From Streptomyces sp. XY006 (lineage in GTDB: Bacteria > Actinomycetota > Actinomycetes > Streptomycetales > Streptomycetaceae), in contig NZ_NOKT01000001.1 of NCBI RefSeq assembly GCF_002237655.1, positions 496,001 through 560,000 of the forward strand: a DNA stretch of 64,000 bases, in the 5' to 3' direction. Below are positions 8,757 to 17,129 of the stretch, piece after piece. The translations under genes were made by a program, and so were the position numbers. The number at the start of each line of letters is the position of its first letter. The first letter of the stretch is position 1. A model generated the notes under the pieces. The model was not told the DNA's origin. It ran no database searches and saw nothing but the letters and a program-made list of their open reading frames with translations.

Positions 8757-9905
8757 ATGGTGGAGCCGTCGAAGAGCGTTACCGTCGTGGCTCTCCTGGC
8801 GGATCCGGACGCGCCGACGGAGGTCGCACGGCGCATGGCCCGGGACCTGCCCGCCCGACTCGAGAACGCGTCCGGTCGGCGCCGACGGTTCGACGTCAAG
8901 GTGGTGAGTGAGCCCTTCACGGCGGGCACTGAGGACCTGTCCACGCTGACTCGCCGGCTTTTGGACCGCGTACGCGAGGAGGATTGGGACGTCGTGGTAG
9001 CCCTCACCGACCTGCCGTTGCACACACGGGGGCGCAAGCTCGTCGTCGAACTGAGTCATGAACACGGCTTGGCGCTTCTGTCCCTCCCGTCGCTGGGAGG
9101 GCTGCGTCTTCAGAGAAGGGCCCGGCGGGCGGCCGAAGAGGCCGTCCTCAGCTTGACGGATGCGCAAGCCGCCGAGACCGAGGGGCCTGGGGACGCCGCC
9201 GAGGCCGAGAGCCCTGGCCGGCGTCGGTCACTGGGGGATTTCACCGGCCGCCTCGCGTCCGTTCACCCGGCCCCGGTCGGCGACGAGGAGGCCGCAGATC
9301 TCCGGTATGTCCTCAAGGGGCCGCGCGGTTACCTCAGGATGCTCGGCGGCATGGTCCGGGCCAACAGGCCCTGGCGCTTGGTACCAGGGCTTTCCAAGGC
9401 TCTCGCGGCCGCACTCGCCACAGGAGCGATCGCCACCGTGAACTCCACCGTCTGGGGCCTGGCCGCGGCCCTCAGCACGCCACGCCTTGTGATCGCCGCG
9501 GTCGGGTCCGTCGCACTCATGATCGGCTGGCTGGTCGTGGACGCGCACCTGTGGCATCGAAAGAAGGAGGACTCACCTGAGGCGAGGAAGCGGACAGCTC
9601 TGTACAACGCGTCGACGGTCTTGACCGTGGGCACCGGGGTGATCGTCTGCTAAGCGGGGTTGCTGGTCATCAACTTGGTGTGGGTGCTCTTCATCCTCAA
9701 CGGCCAGGTGTTCGCCTCCATGACGCGAACCCCGCTGCACGCCGGGGAGTACTGGACGCTGGCCTGGTTCGTCGCCTCGGTCGCCACGGTGGGTGGCGCG
9801 CTGGGATCGGGCCTGGAGAGCGACGAGGCGATCCGGGCAGCCGCCTATTCCAAGCGTGAGCAGGAACGTCGCCGCATGCTTGACGACGACGATGACAGCT
9901 CGTGA
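8757..9905 (+). pseudogene. Membrane protein gene interrupted by an in-frame TAA
   Basis: The frame from ATG 8757 gives 298 residues ending GTGVIVC, then TAA at 9651-9653. Reading straight on in the same frame gives AGLLVINLVWVLFILNGQVF and a tail ending in DDDDDSS at 9905. The stop falls inside a run of hydrophobic residues, so the two parts plainly form one original protein of about 382 residues with a cytosolic N-terminal domain (residues 1-190) and four membrane helices (near 225-245, 247-262, 290-310, 325-345). TAA is rare at this GC content; TAC to TAA is the simplest change. The C-terminal part could restart at TTG 9660 but has no ribosome site. Function not recognised. Confidence 0.75.
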
Positions 9906-9936
9906 CCACATTCTGAGAGGCGCCCTCGATCGGTAG

Positions 9937-9990
9937 CTGTCCGTGTAGCCCTCCGTGTAACTGTCCGTGCAGCCCTCCGTGTAGCCGTCC
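9937..9990. repeat. 12-bp tandem repeat, about 4.5 units
   Basis: Units CTGTCCGTGTAG, CCCTCCGTGTAA, CTGTCCGTGCAG, CCCTCCGTGTAG and a partial fifth follow one another, alternating in the first three bases so that a 24-bp higher-order period is visible. It lies in the 373-base gap (9906-10278) before the dehydrogenase gene. No gene is supported in that gap. Confidence 0.7.
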
Positions 9991-10143
9991 GGTACGAAAG
10001 CCCTTGGATCGATCGCTGAAGGGTTGTTTGGTGTCGGAGGCCGACGGGGACCCGCACCGCAAGTCGCCGGAGCGCCGAGTTCCGCCTCGGCACCGACGGC
10101 CTGCACCACCGTTCCACCTCATCTGGGGGAACGGCCGCAGAGG

Positions 10144-10185
10144 CGTGCCGGAGCCCACGTGCCGGAGCCCACGTGCCGGAGCCAC
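10144..10185. repeat. 14-bp tandem repeat, three units
   Basis: CGTGCCGGAGCCCA is repeated head to tail at 10144, 10158 and 10172 (the last unit ends CCAC). It lies about 95 bases before the formaldehyde-dehydrogenase-like gene. It could be a slippage product or a cluster of binding sites. Confidence 0.7.
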
Positions 10186-10278
10186 GGAGCCCGTCGTAGC
10201 ACTTCCGAGCGTCAGGCTCTACGCGCCGCCTCATCATCGCCGTGCCGCGGTCATGCCGTGACACCGAGAGAAGTCATC

Positions 10279-11451
10279 ATGAAAGCAGCGGTATACGAGG
10301 GCCCGCGTACGGTCACGGTGAAGGACGTACCGGACGCGAAGATCGAGCACCCCTGCGACATCATCGTCAAGATCACCACGACCAACATCTGCGGTTCGGA
10401 CCTGCACATGTACGAGGGCCGCACCTCGTTCGAGACCGGCCGCACGCTGGGGCACGAGAACATGGGCCAGGTCGTGGAGGTCGGCTCGGCCGTGCGGAAG
10501 GTCCAGGTCGGCGAATACGTGGTTCTGCCCTTCAACATCGCCTGCGGCTTCTGTAAGCAGTGCGAGCGGGGGCTGACCAACTACTGCCTGACCATGCAGC
10601 CGGAACCGGCCCTCGCCGGGGCCGCCTACGGCTTCGCCGACATGGGCCCCTACCAGGGCGGCCAGGCAGAGCTGTTGCGTGTGCTCTACGGCGACTTCAA
10701 CGCCCTGCGCCTGGGCGAGGACGCCGCCGAGCGGCAGACCGACTACGTGATGCTCGCCGACATCTTCCCCACCGGCTACCACGCCACCGAGATGGCCAAC
10801 GTCAAACCGGGCGACCAGACGATCGTCTTCGGGGCCGGTCCCGTCGGGCTGATGGCGGCCTACTCCGCCGTGCTCAAGGGCGCCGGCCGCGTCTGGGTGG
10901 CCGACCACCAGCCCGACCGGCTGGCCAAGGCGGAGGAGATCGGCGCCATCCCCATCAACACCGCCGAGCAGGACCCGGCGGAGGTCGTCAAGGAAGCCAC
11001 CCTCGGTCTGGGCGCCGACAACGGGTGCGAGTGCGTCGGCTACCAGGCACACGACCCCGAGGGACACGAAGACGCCAGCCTCACGCTCAACGGCCTGATC
11101 GACTCGGTCCGGTTCACGGGCCACATCGGTGTGGTGGGCGTGTTCCTGCCCCAGGACCCCGGCGGCGAAGAGGCGCAGGGCGAGTGGGAGGCACAGGGCA
11201 AGGTGCCGATCGACTTCGGGATGATGTGGTTCAAGGGCCAGCACATGGGGACCGGCCAGGCGCCGGTGAAGAAGTACAACCGGGCGCTGCGGGACCTGAT
11301 CGCCGGCGAGAAGGCCACGCCGAGCTTCATCGTCTCCCACGAGCTCAGCCTGGACGAGGCCCCCACCGCCTACGAGCACTTCGACGCCCGCCACGACGGC
11401 TGGACGAAGGTGGTGCTGCATCCCGACGGCCACGGGAACGGCCACAAGTAG
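10279..11451 (+). CDS. Zinc-dependent alcohol dehydrogenase, glutathione-independent formaldehyde dehydrogenase type
   Basis: A 390-residue medium-chain dehydrogenase. Catalytic zinc ligands are C38 (CGSDLHMYEG) with H59/E60 (LGHENMG). The structural-zinc cluster is C89, C92, C95 and C103 (CGFCKQCERGLTNYC). The NAD-binding motif FGAGPVGLM lies near residue 187. The insert around 255-300 and the long C-terminus resemble formaldehyde dismutase/glutathione-independent formaldehyde dehydrogenases, which oxidise formaldehyde or small aldehydes with tightly bound NAD. ATG 10279 was chosen because MKAAVYEGPRTV is the canonical N-terminus. A GC hairpin at 11511-11536 ends the transcript. Confidence 0.88.
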   Translation: MKAAVYEGPRTVTVKDVPDAKIEHPCDIIVKITTTNICGSDLHMYEGRTSFETGRTLGHENMGQVVEVGSAVRKVQVGEYVVLPFNIACGFCKQCERGLTNYCLTMQPEPALAGAAYGFADMGPYQGGQAELLRVLYGDFNALRLGEDAAERQTDYVMLADIFPTGYHATEMANVKPGDQTIVFGAGPVGLMAAYSAVLKGAGRVWVADHQPDRLAKAEEIGAIPINTAEQDPAEVVKEATLGLGADNGCECVGYQAHDPEGHEDASLTLNGLIDSVRFTGHIGVVGVFLPQDPGGEEAQGEWEAQGKVPIDFGMMWFKGQHMGTGQAPVKKYNRALRDLIAGEKATPSFIVSHELSLDEAPTAYEHFDARHDGWTKVVLHPDGHGNGHK

Positions 11452-11510
11452 GAGGAAGGCCAGGGTCGTCACCCGCTCCTGCACCACACCGGGCGGGCGA
11501 CGGCCGGCGT

Positions 11511-11536
11511 CCGGCCCCGGTTCGGCCCGGGGCCGG
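11511..11536 (+). terminator. GC-rich hairpin after dehydrogenase gene
   Basis: CCGGCCCCGG at 11511-11520 pairs perfectly with CCGGGGCCGG at 11527-11536 around a 6-base loop, 60 bases after the stop codon. There is no U-tract, which is usual in Streptomyces terminators. Confidence 0.55.
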
Positions 11537-11655
11537 GCGGGCGGCCTTCCTCGTAGGCGGTCGGCTGCCTGGGTGCGGATCACGCGGACGTCCCGCCGTC
11601 GTCCGCTGCAGAGCGTCCCCCTGAAGCGGCCGGCCTTCCGCTCACCTCCCCGCAC

Positions 11656-12606
11656 GTGAGGAACATGATGACAACAGACACCCGCTCCACCTCCCGTCTG
11701 CGACACGATCCGCTCGTACGTGGTCTCGGCTGGGCCAGTGCGGCCCTGGGCGTGCCCCAGGTCGTCGCCCCGGCGGGCTTCGCGCGGGCCCTGGGCGTGG
11801 GCGACGCCCCCCGCCACCGATCGGCCACGACAGCCGTCGGCGTGCGCGAACTGGCGGCGGCGACCGGGCTGCTGGGACGGCCGCATCCCGTCTGGCTCTG
11901 GGGTCGCGTCGGTGGCGACCTCATGGATCTGACGATGCTCGCCCGGGCCTTGAAGAACCACGACGGTCGCGGCCTCGGACGTACCGTCGCCGCGACGGCC
12001 GCGGTCACCGCCATCACGGCCACGGACGTCTACGCGGCCGTGACCCGCACTCGTAGGAGCACCCCCATGGAACTGACCGCGGCCACCACCGTCACCCGGT
12101 CACCGGACGAGGCGTACACCCTCTGGAAGGACCTGGAGCGACTGCCGGAATTCACGGTGCACCTGGACGAGGTGCTCGTGACCGGTCCGCGCACCAGCCA
12201 CTGGCAGGCCAGCGCACCGTTCGGCAAGACGGTCGAATGGGACGCCGAGATCACTCAGGACGTCCCGGGCCAGATGATCGCGTGGCGGTCGGTGGACGGT
12301 GCCGACATCGACAACTCCGGCGAAGCCCGTTTCGTGCCGGCCCCCGGTGGCCAGGGTACGGAGATCCGCGTGTCCCTGCGCTACGAACTGCCCGGCGGAG
12401 CGGTGGGCAAGGCGGCGGCACGCTACTTCGGTGAGGAGCCGCACCAGCAGTTGGACGACGACCTGCGCCGCTTCAAGCAGATCGCGGACATCGGTGAGGT
12501 CGTCCGCTCCGAGGGCGCGCCCGGCGGCAAGCGGGCCCGGGGCGAGTTCCCGCAGCACCCGGCCCAGCCGCTGACCGAGGACGAACTGAAGGAGGTCCTG
12601 TCATGA
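11656..12606 (+). CDS. SRPBCC (polyketide cyclase/dehydrase-like) protein with N-terminal hydrophobic domain
   Basis: A 316-residue protein in two parts. Residues about 15-130 are hydrophobic helices (LVRGLGWASAALGVPQVVAP, LMDLTMLARALKNHDGRGLG, TAAVTAITATDVYAAVTR). From about residue 136 comes an SRPBCC domain starting MELTAATTVTRSPDEAYTLW, with WDAEITQDVPGQMIAWRSVDG and the C-terminal helix (QQLDDDLRRFKQIADIGEV). SRPBCC proteins bind hydrophobic ligands in a deep pocket. The membrane-plus-START arrangement is common beside formaldehyde-dehydrogenase-like genes in actinobacteria. Its stop overlaps the next ATG by 4 bases (ATGA), so translation of the next dehydrogenase is coupled. Confidence 0.75.
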   Translation: MRNMMTTDTRSTSRLRHDPLVRGLGWASAALGVPQVVAPAGFARALGVGDAPRHRSATTAVGVRELAAATGLLGRPHPVWLWGRVGGDLMDLTMLARALKNHDGRGLGRTVAATAAVTAITATDVYAAVTRTRRSTPMELTAATTVTRSPDEAYTLWKDLERLPEFTVHLDEVLVTGPRTSHWQASAPFGKTVEWDAEITQDVPGQMIAWRSVDGADIDNSGEARFVPAPGGQGTEIRVSLRYELPGGAVGKAAARYFGEEPHQQLDDDLRRFKQIADIGEVVRSEGAPGGKRARGEFPQHPAQPLTEDELKEVLS

Positions 12607-13778
12607 AGGCCAACTGCTGGACGGGACGCAACTCCGTCGCGGTGCAGGACGTCCCCGACCCCTCGATCCTCAACAGCCGCGACGCCATCGTGAAAATCAC
12701 CTCGACGGCGATCTGCGGCTCCGACCTCCACCTGGTCGACGGCTACGTGCCCACCATGCAGAAGGGCGACATCCTGGGCCACGAGTTCATGGGAGAAGTC
12801 GTCGAGGTCGGCCCCGGCATCAGCGACGGCTCACTGCGCGTCGGCGACCGGGTCGTGGTGCCCTTCCCCATCGCCTGCGGCGCTTGCGCGTCCTGTCGCG
12901 CGGAGCTGTACTCCTGCTGCGAGAACAGCAACCCCAACGCCGGCATCTCGGAGAAGATGTTCGGTCACCCGACCTGCGGCATCTACGGGTACTCCCATCT
13001 CACCGGCGGCTTCGCCGGAGGCCAGGCCGAGTACGCGCGGGTGGTGCTCGCCGACACCAACGCCCTCAAGATCGAGTCGGATCTGACCGACGAGCAGGTG
13101 CTCTTCCTGTCCGACATTCTGCCGACCGGCTACATGGGCGCCGACATGTGCGACATCAAGGAGGGCGACGTCGTCGCCGTCTGGGGTGCCGGGCCGGTCG
13201 GCCAGTTCGCCATGGACAGCGCCCGGGTCCTGGGCGCGGAGAAGGTCATCGCCATCGACAAGGAGACCTACCGCCTCGACATGGCCGCCGCCCAGGGCTA
13301 CACCACCATCAACTTCGAGGACACCGACGTACGGTCCGCCCTGCTCGAACTCACCGGCGGCCGTGGCCCCGACAAGTGCATCGACGCGGTCGGCATGGAG
13401 GCCACACACGGCGCCTCCCACGTCCACCTCTACGACCGCGCCAAGCAGGCGGTCCGCTCCGAGACCGACCGGCCGCACGTCCTGCGCCAGGCCATCATGT
13501 CCTGCCGGAGCGGCGGCGTGGTCTCGGTCATCGGCGTCTACGGCGGGATGATCGACAAGTTCCCGGCGGGTGCCTGGATGAACAGGTCCCTGACCCTGCG
13601 CACCGGGCAATGCCACGTGCAGCGGTACATGCGACCGCTGCTGGGCCTGATCGAGCAGGGCAAGATCGACCCCACTCGGATCATCACCCACCGGCTGCCC
13701 CTGACGGAGGCACCGAAGGGCTACGACCTGTTCAAGAACAAGAAGGACCACTGCGAGAAGGTCGTCCTCAAGCCCTGA
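12603..13778 (+). CDS. Zinc-dependent alcohol/formaldehyde dehydrogenase
   Basis: A 391-residue medium-chain dehydrogenase with catalytic zinc residues C38 (CGSDLHLVDG), H60 and E61 (LGHEFMG), and a structural-zinc set C92, C95, C98 and C105/C106 (CGACASCRAELYSCC). The cofactor motif WGAGPVGQFA lies near 194 and the acidic NAD-selecting residue in IAIDKET. It resembles the enzyme encoded upstream (10279-11451) but is clearly divergent, so they are old paralogues rather than a recent duplication. The start overlaps the SRPBCC stop (ATGA). The three genes form a likely aldehyde-detoxification or stress unit. A strong hairpin follows at 13934-13971. Confidence 0.88.
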   Translation: MKANCWTGRNSVAVQDVPDPSILNSRDAIVKITSTAICGSDLHLVDGYVPTMQKGDILGHEFMGEVVEVGPGISDGSLRVGDRVVVPFPIACGACASCRAELYSCCENSNPNAGISEKMFGHPTCGIYGYSHLTGGFAGGQAEYARVVLADTNALKIESDLTDEQVLFLSDILPTGYMGADMCDIKEGDVVAVWGAGPVGQFAMDSARVLGAEKVIAIDKETYRLDMAAAQGYTTINFEDTDVRSALLELTGGRGPDKCIDAVGMEATHGASHVHLYDRAKQAVRSETDRPHVLRQAIMSCRSGGVVSVIGVYGGMIDKFPAGAWMNRSLTLRTGQCHVQRYMRPLLGLIEQGKIDPTRIITHRLPLTEAPKGYDLFKNKKDHCEKVVLKP

Positions 13779-13933
13779 CGGACGCGCCGCCGACTTGCGG
13801 CAGGCGTCGCTCACGCCGACGAGCCGAGACGGCCATGCGGGAAGCCGCACCGCGAGCTGCACGCCGTGACCGTCCACGGTCACCCTCGGCGCGGCGCTCG
13901 CCGCCGGCCTGAGGAACTCGGTCGTGCCTGCGT

Positions 13934-13971
13934 GTGCGGTGGGCAACGCGTGGTGCCGCTGCCCACCGCAC
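13934..13971. terminator. Bidirectional terminator between convergent genes
   Basis: GTGCGGTGGGCA (13934-13945) pairs exactly with TGCCCACCGCAC (13960-13971) over a 14-base loop. It lies between the dehydrogenase stop and the stop of the oppositely oriented glucanase gene. Confidence 0.65.
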
Positions 13972-13988
13972 GAGCATGTTGCGCCGGT

Positions 13989-16796
13989 TCAGCTGTAGGG
14001 GATCACCACCACGGCCTTGTCCGTGCCGGTCTGCAGCTTAGAGGTGCCGTTGCCGATGGCGCTCCAGACCTCCAGACGGACGGTGCCGCCCTTGAGATCG
14101 CCGAGGGTGCCCGTGGCGGCCTTGAGGCCGCGCGCCTGCGTGTACTCCTCCCATCCGGCAACCGGGTCGGTGGCGAAGTAGTTGTAGGTCTCGGTCCGGT
14201 CGAAGGTGCCGTCACCGGTGAGGTCGTAGCTGACACGTGCCTGCTGGCCGAGGCCGACCGTGGTGCCGGCGTCCACCTGGAGCCGGAACGTCGTTCCCGC
14301 ACCCGGTGTGAGCGTCCCGTTGACTCCGCGGGCCTCGTAGACGAGGGGCTGGTACGGCGTGCCGTCGTGGTTGGCGCCGCCCCCGGAGGCGATCGTGTCG
14401 CTGCCCGAGGTCCCGCCGGTCGCCGTGGTCAGGACGCCACCGCTGCGCAACTGGAAGGTGTTTCCCGTCGGCGGGTCGGGGTCCGGGTCGGGGTCCGAGG
14501 AGCCCGAGCCCGTGCCGCTCGCGGTGGAACGGGCCGGCACGGAAAGGGTCTTGCCGTCCGAGAAGGTGACGGTGCGCGCCGATGAGCCGTGGTTGTGGGC
14601 GACGTACGTGCGGGTCGTGCCCTTGGTGAAGACGGCCGAGGTGGGCAGGTCACCGGTCACCGTGGCGTCCGGAGCGCCGACCGCGTCGAGTGTGTTGATC
14701 CAGTGGTAGGTGTGGGCCTTGGACTCGCCCTGCTCCGGGGTGTATCCGGCGTGGCCCGCGTCCCACTTCGACTTGGCCGCGGCAGGGTCGGCCAGGGACT
14801 GGAACTCCCAGAGGATGTCCCGCCATTCGACGGCCGGGCCGCCGTTCTCCCGTTCCATCTCGGCGAGGTTGCGCCGGATCGCGGCCTTCTCACCGCCGAG
14901 GTGCAGCGAACCACCCGTGACCGGCAGGACGTTGATGCCGTGGATCTCTTCCGGGTTGGCGGTCCACCAGGTGGAGTACGCCGCGCCGCTGCCCCACACC
15001 ATGCCGGCCGTGTCGTGGCCGAAGGAGGACGGGAAGACCTGTTCGTCGGCGTCGAACCAGTACTGCGCGATCGACTCCGACTCGGTGGTCAGCAGGTAGG
15101 CGCCGAGGTCGCGCAGCGAGGCGTCCCCGGTCGCGGAGCCCCACAGGACGAGGGCCGCGCTGAGGTTGGTGGACTCCGAGGAGGACTCCTGGTTGTTGCC
15201 GGCGGCGAAGCCCTGGTGGCCGGAGGCCCAGCTGTGGCCCGCGTAGACGTCGAAACCGCGCAGGAAGGGGAAGGCGGTGTCGGTGCGACTGGGGTTGGCG
15301 GTGTCCCGCACGAGGGTCTTGACCATGCCGCCCCACGCGGAGTCGGCGGCCCAGCCCTGGTCGTACTGCGCGACGATCGCGGCCGCGTAGACGTAGTAGC
15401 TGTAGTGGAAGTGGTGGTCGTTGAGTTCGGTGTCGCTGCCGTACGAGGCCGGATAGCCGGTGAGGGTCTTCCAGTCCTTGTCGTAGCTGAACTCGTTCGC
15501 GCCGCCCGAGGTGAACCACTCCTGGAGCTTGCCCTTGATGAGGCCGAGCAGCCGGTCGCGGGTGCCGGTCTCGCCGATCTGCTCGGCCACCGGCACGAGT
15601 TGGGCGAGACGGCCGAGCGCCTTGCCGGTCCAGTAGGTGTCGGTGGCGCCGGAGAAGGGGTCGGAGGCGTTGACGACTTCGTTGAGGTAACCGCGCAGCC
15701 TGGCCGCGTCGACCCCGCCGGACTTGGGCAGCGCGGGCAGCACCCCGGCCGCCTTCTGGCTCGTGGTGAACGAGGCCGACTCGCGGACCTTCATGGTGCC
15801 GCGCGGGGAGACGTAGGTGTAGGAGGTCAGGGCGTCGGTGGTGTTCAGCCACTGGTGGCGGTAGAGCGCCTGCAGCGTGCCCCGCTCGGTGCCCTCCTTC
15901 GCCTCCGTGGTGAGCGTGTAGGTGGCCCTGACGGTGCCGCCGGTGTAGCTCCAGGCGACTTTGGAGTCGGTGACGAAGCTGAACGCGTACTTCTTGAACG
16001 TCGCCAGCGCGTCGGTGGACGGCAGTACGGCGACGGAGAAGTAGTCCTTGGAGCCCAGGCCGGCGGTGACGGTGGAGCCGGAGACGTTCCAGTCGCTGCC
16101 GGTCGGGGCGAAGAGGGCGTAGTGGTGTCCGGCGACGGTGATGCCGAGGACGTTGCCCTGGTCGCTGAAGACCGTGGGCGCACCGGCGGTGGTGACCTGG
16201 GCGTTGCCACCGGTGCCCTGGGCGTATACGAACGGGGAGCCGTGACCGATGGTCGTGCGCAGGGTGCGGGCACCGTCGGACCACAGGGGAGTGACCGTCC
16301 AGTCGGACCAGTTGTCGGCCTTGGTGTCCGGGGAGTTGAGGCCGCTCAGTCCGATGGTGAGGTCGCGCTTGTGGGCGTACTCGTACTGGCGGCCGTCTCC
16401 GACGATCGAGGGGGAGGTCGGGTAGCCGACGTCGAGCCCGGAGGCCGTGGCCTGGTACGTGAGGGGGTGCCCGTACATGGGCGTCGACCACGGGTTGTCG
16501 CCGTAGCGCTGGAAGGCCAGGGAGGACCACCAGTCGTTGGTGGGCACGGGCCGGTTCCGTGCGGCGGCGGTGACCTTGGGCGTGACGGGGGTTCCCGTGT
16601 TGGTGGTGGGGCCCGAGGTTCCCGACGGGCGGGAGTCGGAGTAACTGCCCGAGCCCACGGGCACGGTGGCCGCGGCCGCCGGGGTGGCGGCCGGGCCCAG
16701 ACCGAAGGCGGCCAGGGCTGAGGCCGTCAGGAGTATCGCTGCCGGTCTGGTGCGTGTGCGTGTGCGCGTGCGCGTGCGCGTGCGTGGGGTTGGCAT
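13989..16796 (-). CDS. Secreted GH81 endo-1,3-beta-glucanase with C-terminal carbohydrate-binding module
   Basis: A 935-residue exported enzyme. The signal peptide has an unusual (Arg-Thr) repeat at residues 5-17, then a hydrophobic core and an AAAAT cleavage site near 43. The GH81 catalytic region spans about 80-740. Signatures are NDWWSSLAFQRYGDNPWSTP, DTELNDHHFHYSYYVYAAAI with the candidate acid D460, and NNQESSSESTN with candidate base residues E537/E541. A Ser/Asp/Pro linker (about 765-785) leads to a C-terminal domain of about 150 residues, FQLRSGGVLTTATGG onward, resembling a beta-1,3-glucan-binding module. Substrates are fungal or laminarin-type glucans. Expression is probably repressed through the palindrome at 16831-16844. 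Confidence 0.9.
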   Translation of the reverse strand: MPTPRTRTRTRTRTRTRPAAILLTASALAAFGLGPAATPAAAATVPVGSGSYSDSRPSGTSGPTTNTGTPVTPKVTAAARNRPVPTNDWWSSLAFQRYGDNPWSTPMYGHPLTYQATASGLDVGYPTSPSIVGDGRQYEYAHKRDLTIGLSGLNSPDTKADNWSDWTVTPLWSDGARTLRTTIGHGSPFVYAQGTGGNAQVTTAGAPTVFSDQGNVLGITVAGHHYALFAPTGSDWNVSGSTVTAGLGSKDYFSVAVLPSTDALATFKKYAFSFVTDSKVAWSYTGGTVRATYTLTTEAKEGTERGTLQALYRHQWLNTTDALTSYTYVSPRGTMKVRESASFTTSQKAAGVLPALPKSGGVDAARLRGYLNEVVNASDPFSGATDTYWTGKALGRLAQLVPVAEQIGETGTRDRLLGLIKGKLQEWFTSGGANEFSYDKDWKTLTGYPASYGSDTELNDHHFHYSYYVYAAAIVAQYDQGWAADSAWGGMVKTLVRDTANPSRTDTAFPFLRGFDVYAGHSWASGHQGFAAGNNQESSSESTNLSAALVLWGSATGDASLRDLGAYLLTTESESIAQYWFDADEQVFPSSFGHDTAGMVWGSGAAYSTWWTANPEEIHGINVLPVTGGSLHLGGEKAAIRRNLAEMERENGGPAVEWRDILWEFQSLADPAAAKSKWDAGHAGYTPEQGESKAHTYHWINTLDAVGAPDATVTGDLPTSAVFTKGTTRTYVAHNHGSSARTVTFSDGKTLSVPARSTASGTGSGSSDPDPDPDPPTGNTFQLRSGGVLTTATGGTSGSDTIASGGGANHDGTPYQPLVYEARGVNGTLTPGAGTTFRLQVDAGTTVGLGQQARVSYDLTGDGTFDRTETYNYFATDPVAGWEEYTQARGLKAATGTLGDLKGGTVRLEVWSAIGNGTSKLQTGTDKAVVVIPYS
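16750..16786. repeat. GTGCGT/GCGCGT microsatellite in the signal-peptide region
   Basis: Alternating GTGCGT and GCGCGT hexamers encode the Arg-Thr repeat at the start of the glucanase. The repeat keeps the reading frame because its period is 6 bases. Changes in copy number would alter the positive charge of the signal peptide. Confidence 0.7.
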
Positions 16797-16830
16797 TGCG
16801 GCACCTCAAGTCTTGACAGGCGGGAGCGCT

Positions 16831-16844
16831 TGAGAGCGCTCTCA
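16831..16844. promoter_or_regulatory. LacI-family operator for the glucanase gene
   Basis: TGAGAGCGCTCTCA is a perfect 14-bp palindrome of the type bound by Streptomyces LacI-family sugar repressors (CebR-like sites are GGGAGCGCTCCC). A half-site GGGAGCGCT lies directly beside it at 16822-16830. On the gene strand it lies just after the likely -10 box, where binding would repress transcription. Confidence 0.7.
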
Positions 16845-16855
16845 GATGGCCGGAA

Positions 16856-16883
16856 CGTAAATGCCGGGTAATGCACGTGTCAA
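16856..16883 (-). promoter_or_regulatory. Vegetative-type promoter of the glucanase gene
   Basis: On the minus strand TTGACA (16883-16878) is followed after 16 bases by TTTACG (16861-16856). The consensus -35 box and the operator right behind make this a convincing main promoter; the -10 is weak. Bases 16884-17129 upstream show no further gene. Confidence 0.5.
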
Positions 16884-17129
16884 TGCCTTGAACGCAGCCG
16901 GTAGTTGACGACTGACGCGTCTCTCTGTGTCTTCGCAGCGTGACGACGCGGGGCGGTGGTCGACCGGCTGGCCACCACGGCCGCCGACGGAAGCGGGGCC
17001 ATGCGGTGATCGCTGCAGGGTGCGGCCACGAAGGCGCTGCCCGGAGCGGCGGTTGGCGCTCCGGGCGTCGGTGCTGTCCTGCTGCGGCGTGAGCGACCCT
17101 TCAACCGCCGCCCCGCACAGGGGGAGAGG

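Noticed and set aside
14589..16721. 710-codon open frame on the plus strand
   Set aside because: It is the antisense shadow of the GH81 glucanase gene, with Gly/Arg/Val-rich low-complexity sequence and no domain.
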